In this document: positions 1 to 5,121 of the stretch, one piece after another | Numbering within the stretch: the stretch's first letter is position 1 | How the letters are laid out: every line of letters begins with the position of its first letter | Notes under the pieces: model-generated | What the model was told of the DNA's origin: nothing | Database searches by the model: none | The model's input: only the letters and a program-made list of their open reading frames with translations | Assembly (NCBI GenBank): GCA_903821255.1 | Contig: CAIJKT010000908.1 | Coordinates: forward strand, 1 to 5,121 | Direction: 5' to 3' | DNA: 5,121 nt | DNA from: an uncultured Lentisphaeria bacterium | Lineage (GTDB): Bacteria; Verrucomicrobiota; Lentisphaeria; Victivallales; Victivallaceae | Translations under genes and position numbers: made by a program

Positions 1-230
1 CGGCACACCAGATCGCAATCGTACGCCTTTGCCGCCAGAATCTGTTCCTGAATAACGCGGTAATCATTGCCGACATGTTCCTGACAGGTCCATACACAAT
101 CAACCCCGCTCATCGCGGCGATTTCAACGGCTCTGGGATCGGACAGATTCATTTTGGTGCAGAGCGCGACTCCGCCGGTTCTCAATTTATTTAAAACTTT
201 GCTGGAACGCATTTTGAATTCTTTATTCAT
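1..230 (-). CDS. HpcH/HpaI family aldolase, 3'-truncated by the window edge
   Basis: Reverse-strand translation from the ATG at 230-228 gives 76 complete residues beginning MNKEFKMRSSKVLNKLR and running open to the left edge. Enzymes of this family are cytosolic, metal-dependent class II aldolases that cleave 2-keto-3-deoxy sugar acids or related 4-hydroxy-2-oxo acids to pyruvate (or a similar oxoacid) and an aldehyde. Visible family landmarks are the DPRAVEIAAMSGVDCVW strand-helix region (residues 31-47), the Glu-His pair at 51-52 (CQEHVGND), where His matches the catalytic histidine of HpaI, and the helix QEQILAAKAYDCDLVC. The last two bases read CG, so the next codon must be Arg; it falls where HpaI has its conserved active-site arginine. 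The metal-binding Glu and Asp lie outside the window. The usual family length is about 250-270 residues, so roughly a quarter is seen. The start overlaps the stop of the upstream oxidoreductase (ATGA), implying translational coupling. A 2-keto-3-deoxy acid substrate is inferred only from family and context; a citrate-lyase-beta-like relative is the alternative. Confidence 0.85.
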   Translation of the reverse strand, partial: MNKEFKMRSSKVLNKLRTGGVALCTKMNLSDPRAVEIAAMSGVDCVWTCQEHVGNDYRVIQEQILAAKAYDCDLVC

Positions 231-1186
231 TTATCAAACTCCTTTAAATCGATAATCCGGTGATGGTTGTTTCTGCTTTCGATGCCGCCGATGACCAGCC
301 TCATGAGTTCGTCGGTCTCGCTGAACGGGAACGGATATTCCCCTGAACGCAGGAATTCCACGAACGCCTGAAGCTGCGCTTTGAAGGCGAAAAATGTATC
401 ATTCGAGCTCATTGTCAAATTCCCGGAAGTGCCGGACAGGCGCAACGCCCCGCCGTACTGGACATCCTTGATACAGGCAATGACAATATCAATTCCGCGA
501 CGATGGGTCATGTGGACGATATTGCGTTCAGCGGTACCGATATTTTGAATGGTTTCAAAACCCGGCCCGGCAATCGGATATATCGCCTCCAGCGCATGAA
601 TACCGTATGTTTCCCATTTCTTCGCCATCGGCATGGAAATGAAGCGCAGTTCGCCCAGCTCTTCAGTACGCAAATGATACGGTTTAAACTCTTTAACATA
701 GCGCATGCAACTTGACGACATGACCGGACGCTTTTCATGCATCCATTTACGGAACTGTTCGAGGTCTTGACGGTTATCGCATAGCGGCTTGTCAATGAAT
801 ACCGGCAGTCCTGCTTCAATATACGGGCGGGCGCGTTCAACATGTTCTCCGCAGATGTCCGTGGCTATGATCACTGCGTCTACTTTGCCGATCATGGCTT
901 CCGGGTTATCAACGATACGGGGAATTAGAGCGCATTTTGCCACATGTTCCGCGTCCTGGCGTCGGTCGCAATAAATGTGAGTGACATTCGCCCCGGTTAT
1001 CCGCAACTTGTCCGCTGGTTCTTTATTCAGGTACGCCGGAATTCCGGCAAACGGGCATTCCTGCGTCATTGCTTCCCGGTCATAACCGTTGAAAATCGCG
1101 CTCCATGAATACGGATGCCCGTTGCCTTCGGTCATTCCGATGATTCCCAGCCTGATCGCATCAGGATTTTTCACCAACGATTTCAT
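227..1186 (-). CDS. Gfo/Idh/MocA family oxidoreductase
   Basis: A complete 319-residue protein. Members of this family are cytosolic NAD(P)-dependent dehydrogenases acting on sugars, inositols, sugar acids or amino-sugar derivatives. Seen in the sequence: an N-terminal Rossmann strand and turn, IRLGIIGMTEGNGHPYSW (residues 11-28); a long segment (about 29-66) before the second strand ANVTHIYCD (66-74); the strand VDAVIIATDICGEHVERA (102-119); then AGLPVFIDKPLCDN (125-138), whose DKP (132-134) is the Asp form of the family EKP motif carrying the conserved Lys; and a C-terminal alpha/beta domain with YGIHALEAIYP (194-204), whose His197 is a candidate active-site residue. Length is slightly below the usual 330-400. 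The ATG at 1186 is supported by GAAAGG six bases upstream, and the Rossmann fold begins right after a short leader, so no earlier start is needed. It follows the symporter by 78 bp and overlaps the aldolase start by 4 bp. The precise substrate is unknown; sugar or sugar-acid oxidation feeding the aldolase is inferred. The Rossmann glycine pattern departs from GxGxxG. Confidence 0.9.
   Translation of the reverse strand: MKSLVKNPDAIRLGIIGMTEGNGHPYSWSAIFNGYDREAMTQECPFAGIPAYLNKEPADKLRITGANVTHIYCDRRQDAEHVAKCALIPRIVDNPEAMIGKVDAVIIATDICGEHVERARPYIEAGLPVFIDKPLCDNRQDLEQFRKWMHEKRPVMSSSCMRYVKEFKPYHLRTEELGELRFISMPMAKKWETYGIHALEAIYPIAGPGFETIQNIGTAERNIVHMTHRRGIDIVIACIKDVQYGGALRLSGTSGNLTMSSNDTFFAFKAQLQAFVEFLRSGEYPFPFSETDELMRLVIGGIESRNNHHRIIDLKEFDK
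231..245 (-). promoter_or_regulatory. Ribosome binding site and coupling signal for the aldolase gene
   Basis: On the minus strand AAAGGAG occupies 245-239, eight bases before the ATG at 230-228. The site lies inside the last codons of the oxidoreductase (encoding DLKEFDK), whose stop TGA (229-227) shares ATGA with the aldolase start. This fixes the aldolase start and suggests translational coupling of the two enzymes. Confidence 0.85.
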
Positions 1187-1192
1187 TTTTTA

Positions 1193-1198
1193 CCTTTC
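1193..1198 (-). promoter_or_regulatory. Ribosome binding site of the oxidoreductase gene
   Basis: GAAAGG on the minus strand, six bases before the ATG at 1186-1184. It supports that start and independent translation initiation after the 78-bp gap. Confidence 0.75.
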
Positions 1199-1238
1199 TT
1201 CAAAGAATTTAAGCTCTCTGCTATACAATCTGTATTAT

Positions 1239-1260
1239 TTTTTCATCCATTAATGAAAAA
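1239..1260. repeat. Perfect 8-bp inverted repeat in the symporter-oxidoreductase gap
   Basis: TTTTTCAT (1239-1246) and ATGAAAAA (1253-1260) are exact reverse complements around a 6-base loop. The inner CATTAATG (1248-1255) is itself palindromic, so two overlapping dyads exist. The stem is AT-rich with only one G-C pair, begins just downstream of the symporter stop, and is not followed by a T tract on the minus strand. It is therefore a poor intrinsic terminator. A weak mRNA hairpin (processing or 3'-end protection) or a protein-binding dyad are possible; chance in AT-rich DNA is also plausible. Confidence 0.4.
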
Positions 1261-1264
1261 CTCA

Positions 1265-3295
1265 TTATTTTATTTCTGCTTTGCAATGATCGGCTTCTTT
1301 GTTTCTAACAGTCCCGTCATCAGTATTATCAACCTTTTCTGTTTTTAGATCACGGAACAGCCGGAAGGCGTCGCGTACTCCGCCGCAGAAAATCCACACG
1401 GTACAGACGATGCCGAGAATCAGGCTGACCCACCAAAGCTTGACCCACCAGACCAATGCCCATCCTTCGTCAGAAAATCTATAAAACAGGTTAATTACGG
1501 TTATGATAGCGAAAAATCCCCACCAGCCCATAGTCCACCAGAACGTCGTCCAGAACAGAAAACGTTCAAACAGGGAAAACTCTTTGGATACACCAATGAA
1601 TTCACCTAAAGTTTTGCGTTTGACTTTAAGTGCGTCTTTGGCTTCGACCACGTCATCCTTGACCGCGTATTTGCCGCGATGCAGCATCTTGTCCATGTTA
1701 AACACACGTTTGGGTCCGAGCAGTGATACCAGAACGTAACTCAAAGACGCTGTCAGCATGGCATAAAAATATATTTCCTGACCATTCAGCGGAAAGCGAG
1801 CCTTATGGGCAATAACCCACTGCCAGCCCGGCCAGAGTTTCAGCAACAACGGGGCCATTATCGTCGCCCAGTAACTCTGAATAAGCATGCCGCCGAATGC
1901 CATTACCGTGCCGAGAATCAATGCCGTCCAGGCTGCTTCGGTAGTTCCGCGTTTCCAGTACAACCCGCCTAGGATCACCGCACCGGCTCCGCCAAGATAA
2001 ATCGCGCCGGTCAAGGCGAAAAACATAAAAATGTAATCTTTCAGCGGAAACAGCATGCTGAATGTGAATCCGAACAACGCAACACCGAAAATAGACACCC
2101 GCAACCAGAGCAAATGCCGTTTGGGGTCTAGCGGCTTATTACGGATCGGCATCAGCACGTCCTGCACAAAAATCGTTCCCCAGGAATGCAGATAGCTGTT
2201 GTCGCAGCCGATGGCGCAAGCCACGATGACTGCGGCGAACAACCCCATCATCCCCACAGGCAGAATATTGGACAGAAACAGCGGCACGACCATCTGTTTC
2301 TGTATCTGCGGATCGGCAATCAAAGCAATTTGCGCATGGATCGGCGCGGCCATTTCTGCGAATTTCGGCAGATGCAGCACGGCATAAGCAACGAGCGGAA
2401 TCAGCAGCATACACAACCCGGAAGCAATCCAGCGCCATGAGCCGATGATTCCGGCCATCTGCGCTTCATGCGGGGTCTTGGCCGCGGCGCTGAATCCGGA
2501 ATTGCCCTGCCATGATCCGCGGTTGTAGATCATACCGAAAACACCGATTAGAAAAAACCAGATATTAAAATCCTGCAAGTCTCCGGTTTTAAACGGATTA
2601 ATCATAGACTTGCCCTCCGGAGCGATCAGTAGTCCGGCCATAATGTCGTTCCACTCAAATTTGTACATCAGGAAACACATGAGAATCAGAAAAATCAGCA
2701 TCAACAGGATACCCTGGTAAAAGTCGGCGATCATAATGCTGATCTGACCGCCAGTACAGGCGATGTACAAAGCAATGCCCAGATATATTGCCATGACCAG
2801 CGGCAAGGTCGGTGTTTCGAAGGCCCCAATATAAAAATGCTCCGGCATCCCGAAAAAATAGATAATGACGCGAGCTGAAATTAGTGGGAAAATACCATAA
2901 TTGAACACTCCGGAGACCCAGCAGAGAAACCCGGCGAAATACCGGAACTGGCGACTGTAACGCATTTCAAAAAACTGCGCCAGCGTTAGCGCCCTGGTCT
3001 GCCGGAAACGGTAAGTGATGAAGCCGGAGATGCCAAGAATAAGTCCGACCGGCGTTCCGATCATGCCCCACCATACAGTCGACAATCCAGCGTTATACAA
3101 TGCTTCCCAGCCCGCGACGATTGAAATCGCGCCGCCGAACCCGGCGGAAACGGTCAGCATATACCTTCCAGCCAGACGGTTCGCCGCCAGGAAGTCAGCA
3201 ACGCTGCGCATATATCTCTTGGCATAAGCCGTAATTCCGATGAGTGATCCCAGCAGAACAATAATTATCGACCAGTCAATCCAGTGCAAATTCAT
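1265..3295 (-). CDS. Sodium:solute symporter (SSS/SSF) family transporter with C-terminal extension
   Basis: A complete 676-residue polytopic inner-membrane protein of the LeuT-fold SSS family (TC 2.A.21), expected to import a small organic solute, probably a sugar or sugar acid, with Na+. Hydrophobic segments fall near residues 5-26, 46-68, 75-96, 118-148, 164-182, 187-211, 243-258, 287-309, 337-362, 398-415, 420-446, 455-475, 506-526, 579-606 and 613-638, giving about 13-15 helices. The N-terminal start IDWSIIIVLLGSLIG and the region SVADFLAANRLAGRYML (31-47) are typical of the family. NRGSWQGNSGFSAAAKTPHE (258-277) and NSYLHSWGTIFVQDV (366-380) resemble a subgroup common in Planctomycetota/Lentisphaerota (recalled, not searched). 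A soluble, charged loop (about 528-575) precedes a very Trp-rich final helix pair, then a hydrophilic tail (about 645-676) with many Lys, Asp and Glu. Many SSS proteins are 480-550 residues, so this one carries an extra C-terminal part. Its ATG has AAGGA ten bases upstream. It lies 47 bp after the hydrolase gene, which suggests it imports that enzyme's product. Substrate is undetermined. Confidence 0.92.
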   Translation of the reverse strand: MNLHWIDWSIIIVLLGSLIGITAYAKRYMRSVADFLAANRLAGRYMLTVSAGFGGAISIVAGWEALYNAGLSTVWWGMIGTPVGLILGISGFITYRFRQTRALTLAQFFEMRYSRQFRYFAGFLCWVSGVFNYGIFPLISARVIIYFFGMPEHFYIGAFETPTLPLVMAIYLGIALYIACTGGQISIMIADFYQGILLMLIFLILMCFLMYKFEWNDIMAGLLIAPEGKSMINPFKTGDLQDFNIWFFLIGVFGMIYNRGSWQGNSGFSAAAKTPHEAQMAGIIGSWRWIASGLCMLLIPLVAYAVLHLPKFAEMAAPIHAQIALIADPQIQKQMVVPLFLSNILPVGMMGLFAAVIVACAIGCDNSYLHSWGTIFVQDVLMPIRNKPLDPKRHLLWLRVSIFGVALFGFTFSMLFPLKDYIFMFFALTGAIYLGGAGAVILGGLYWKRGTTEAAWTALILGTVMAFGGMLIQSYWATIMAPLLLKLWPGWQWVIAHKARFPLNGQEIYFYAMLTASLSYVLVSLLGPKRVFNMDKMLHRGKYAVKDDVVEAKDALKVKRKTLGEFIGVSKEFSLFERFLFWTTFWWTMGWWGFFAIITVINLFYRFSDEGWALVWWVKLWWVSLILGIVCTVWIFCGGVRDAFRLFRDLKTEKVDNTDDGTVRNKEADHCKAEIK

Positions 3296-3305
3296 TTGTT
3301 AAATA

Positions 3306-3310
3306 TCCTT
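3306..3310 (-). promoter_or_regulatory. Ribosome binding site of the symporter gene
   Basis: AAGGA within an A-rich run on the minus strand, ten bases before the ATG at 3295-3293. The spacing is slightly long but acceptable. It is the only Shine-Dalgarno-like motif in the 47-bp gap and supports the annotated start. Confidence 0.7.
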
Positions 3311-3342
3311 TTTATCTGATTTTTTGTCAAGTCACGTTATGG

Positions 3343-5121
3343 TTATCTTCGTATACTTATCCCCATGAGGCCAATAATTACATCATTGGCTATAGCTTCT
3401 ATTGATATTTTACTCAGCTCTTTTTGCGAGTTTAGCGTAATTCTTTGCACCATTCCATGATTATAATCGCTGAAATACACTGTTTCGTTTTGTGTTTGCA
3501 GTGAAGCGTTAAGCCAGTCGTCGAAATTATCCGGATTAACCAGACTGACTGAATGCATTGAGCCGTCAGCATAGGTAACCGTGAAGCGGGCATTCTCCAC
3601 CCGGCTCTGCATGGGATTGGTAACCCCGATGAAAAGCAGCGCCAGTTCTTCAGCCTTGCCTATCAACGGAATTTCCAGAACGGTCGGAAAATTATCCCAT
3701 ATAGATGCGCAGGCAACATTCAAACCGTCCTCCGGAGTTAAGAATCCAATTCCTGAAGGGGAATAAAACATGCCCTTCCCCTGCCTGAGAGCAGTATCAT
3801 CTACTTGTACCGCGTTATGGCCGCTCTGATTCCAGTCCCAGGCATATCTGCCGTTTAAACGCATTCCGATTGAATATCCCGCCGGGCGCGGTATTCTGTA
3901 TTCAAGCGTATGGATTGCCGTTAGAGAGCAATTGAAATACCGGGAAATATCCAGCGGCTCAAATTTGTCCGCCACGCTTTTTTCAACAGGGATCAGTCTT
4001 TCTTGAACGGCTTTATTCTGCACTTTAAAGTCAGCCGCCAGCCAAGCGTCATACTGTTCATCTTTAACTCGAATAAATACCGTATGGCTGCCGGATTCAG
4101 CTTTTATTTTCGCAGACAACTTGTTATGAGAGAAATAAATCTTTTCAAGCGACCCGGAAGTATCCCGGCAGGCAATTATTTCACCTTCAGATACTTTGGC
4201 CGCCAGTTCATTACCCGTAATAACTGCAGCCGGATACTCAATAGTTGGAACCGTATTTTTACCGTGAGTAACCTGTAATCTGATAACGCCAGTGATTGCT
4301 GTCTCCACAATAAGATAACAATTATTAACCGCGGCTTCCAGCTTATAATTTACTGGCGCGTCATTCAGTAATACATTTTCAATTCTGGAGGAACGCAACG
4401 GCAGTTTTATCTTTTTACAGGCATTCTTTTCACAATGCACAGTAATATTTTCCTGCTCTCCGTTCCGACAATAACTCAGCGCAATATCCTTCAGTTTAAT
4501 ATCCGCCTGCTTCCAGTCAGACGGAAAGTTAGGCGCAATCTCGATCACGCCGTCCACCAGATGGAAACGGATGCCGTAAAGTCCTTCGACAATCAAACGC
4601 AGATACATACTTGAGACATCGGAGAAATCCAGATCTCCTCCATCGGAAACTCCATGAGCGGACAGGACATGAGTTGCCATCCCGGGATTTTTACCCATGA
4701 AATAAGCATCGGTAATCGCATCCAGTATCTCAAGGCCATTCTCTTTCAAGCCGCATTGAAAATATGCTAATGCCAGATGAATGTTTTCAGCCGTGAACAA
4801 ACCGCAGGTGGAGTATTTTTTAGGATACCAGTTTGAAGAATATACCAGACGGCCATGCCGGTTGAGCGTATGCTCGTTGCGTAAATCTGTCTCCGTAAAC
4901 CTGAGCATTTGATACGCTTGAAACATATCCGCGACTCCGCAGTCGATGGCAAGGTAGATCGTTGCCAGTTCAGGCGAAGGATGAACAAGTTTATTGCCGA
5001 TGGTGTCAATAAATTCGGCGATGACTCCTTTTTCCGGCAGCCAGAGTTTTTCCAGAATTGCTTTCAAAATCTTCTCCGCACGCGCTTTAAAAACTGCATC
5101 CGGATAATCTAACTTTTTTGC
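3343..5121 (-). CDS. Glycoside-hydrolase-like protein (DUF4450-like), C-terminal part, 5' end outside window
   Basis: The frame is open from the right edge to the TAA at 3345-3343, giving 592 residues with no start in view. The TTG at 5067-5065 is internal: the 18 residues before it (AKKLDYPDAVFKARAEKI) continue the same amphipathic helix. The first ~200 residues look like the end of an alpha/alpha-toroid catalytic domain: LWLPEKGVIAEFID, LVHPSPELATIYLAID, helices around HLALAYFQCGLKENGLEILD, then DVSSMYLRLIVEGLYGIRF, closing with IAPNFPSDW (window residues 196-203), a common closing phrase of six-hairpin glycosidases. Beta-rich modules follow (about 205-592), including TNPMQSRVENARFTVTYADG near 501-520 and a C-terminal IANDVIIGLMGISIRR. 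This order matches my memory of large DUF4450-type proteins, which belong with glycoside hydrolases but whose substrates I cannot state. Catalytic residues cannot be assigned. No signal peptide can be judged because the N-terminus is missing. It is the most upstream gene visible and precedes the symporter by 47 bp, so glycan or glycoside processing is inferred. The family could also be a related GH-like toroid clan. Confidence 0.72.
   Translation of the reverse strand, partial: AKKLDYPDAVFKARAEKILKAILEKLWLPEKGVIAEFIDTIGNKLVHPSPELATIYLAIDCGVADMFQAYQMLRFTETDLRNEHTLNRHGRLVYSSNWYPKKYSTCGLFTAENIHLALAYFQCGLKENGLEILDAITDAYFMGKNPGMATHVLSAHGVSDGGDLDFSDVSSMYLRLIVEGLYGIRFHLVDGVIEIAPNFPSDWKQADIKLKDIALSYCRNGEQENITVHCEKNACKKIKLPLRSSRIENVLLNDAPVNYKLEAAVNNCYLIVETAITGVIRLQVTHGKNTVPTIEYPAAVITGNELAAKVSEGEIIACRDTSGSLEKIYFSHNKLSAKIKAESGSHTVFIRVKDEQYDAWLAADFKVQNKAVQERLIPVEKSVADKFEPLDISRYFNCSLTAIHTLEYRIPRPAGYSIGMRLNGRYAWDWNQSGHNAVQVDDTALRQGKGMFYSPSGIGFLTPEDGLNVACASIWDNFPTVLEIPLIGKAEELALLFIGVTNPMQSRVENARFTVTYADGSMHSVSLVNPDNFDDWLNASLQTQNETVYFSDYNHGMVQRITLNSQKELSKISIEAIANDVIIGLMGISIRR

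Noticed and set aside
508..843. Minus-strand open frame of 111 codons in another frame inside the oxidoreductase gene
   Set aside because: It is fully nested in a well-supported gene, its translation has no recognisable fold or motif, and it is a by-product of coding composition.
1239..1260. Inverted repeat as an intrinsic terminator of the symporter gene
   Set aside because: The stem has one G-C pair and is followed by A-rich, not T-rich, sequence on the minus strand; the plus-strand reading also lacks a T tract.
1115..1348. Plus-strand 77-codon open frame spanning the oxidoreductase-symporter gap, with a hydrophobic C-terminus
   Set aside because: The hydrophobic run is largely the reverse complement of the gap and the symporter's C-terminal tail codons. 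It has no Shine-Dalgarno and overlaps two well-supported genes in antisense.
2139..2438. Minus-strand 99-codon open frame inside the symporter gene
   Set aside because: It is nested in the conserved transmembrane core; the translation is rich in Arg, Ala, Cys and Asp without domain character, typical of an out-of-frame read.
3302..3330. Minus-strand TTGACA (3330-3325) with GATATT 17 bases downstream, resembling a sigma70 promoter for the symporter
   Set aside because: The -10 match is only 4 of 6 and overlaps the ribosome binding site at 3310-3306. Transcription from it would begin almost at the ATG and lose the Shine-Dalgarno. The 47-bp gap is better read as intra-operon.
4003..4278. Plus-strand 91-codon open frame antisense to the hydrolase gene
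   Set aside because: No ribosome binding site or recognisable protein features; it is antisense to a continuous coding frame that extends on both sides.

Overview
The window holds four genes, all on the minus strand. It reads as part of one co-directional carbohydrate-utilisation operon. In transcription order (right to left) they are: the C-terminal part of a large glycoside-hydrolase-like protein (3343 to the right edge, 5' end outside); a 676-residue sodium:solute symporter family transporter (1265-3295); a 319-residue Gfo/Idh/MocA family oxidoreductase (227-1186); and the first 76 codons of an HpcH/HpaI-type aldolase (1-230, 3' end outside). The gaps are 47 bp, 78 bp and a 4-bp ATGA overlap. 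No terminator-like hairpin lies in either gap, which fits a single transcript.

The likely logic is that the hydrolase-like protein releases or modifies a glycan fragment, the symporter imports the product, the NAD(P)-type oxidoreductase oxidises it or one of its intermediates, and the aldolase cleaves a 2-keto(-3-deoxy) acid to pyruvate or a related small acid plus an aldehyde. The actual sugar cannot be read from this window.

Organism: protein style points to a bacterium of the PVC group, such as Lentisphaerota/Victivallales, or to Planctomycetota/Verrucomicrobiota. The grounds are the hydrolase resembling DUF4450-type proteins, the long Trp-rich symporter, the GMTEGNGHPYSW-type oxidoreductase, and a short aldolase starting MNKEFKMRSSKVLNKLR. 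This rests on remembered family resemblance, not on a search. GC looks moderate, and Shine-Dalgarno sites of the AAAGG/AAGGAG kind precede the three visible starts.

No RNA genes, mobile elements, CRISPR arrays or long repeats were seen. The only non-coding structure of note is a perfect 8-bp AT-rich inverted repeat between the symporter and oxidoreductase genes. I found no clear new biological system. The most useful leads are the unknown substrate of the cassette, departures from textbook motifs in three of the enzymes or transporters, and a hydrolase gene that an automatic caller would wrongly begin at an internal TTG.
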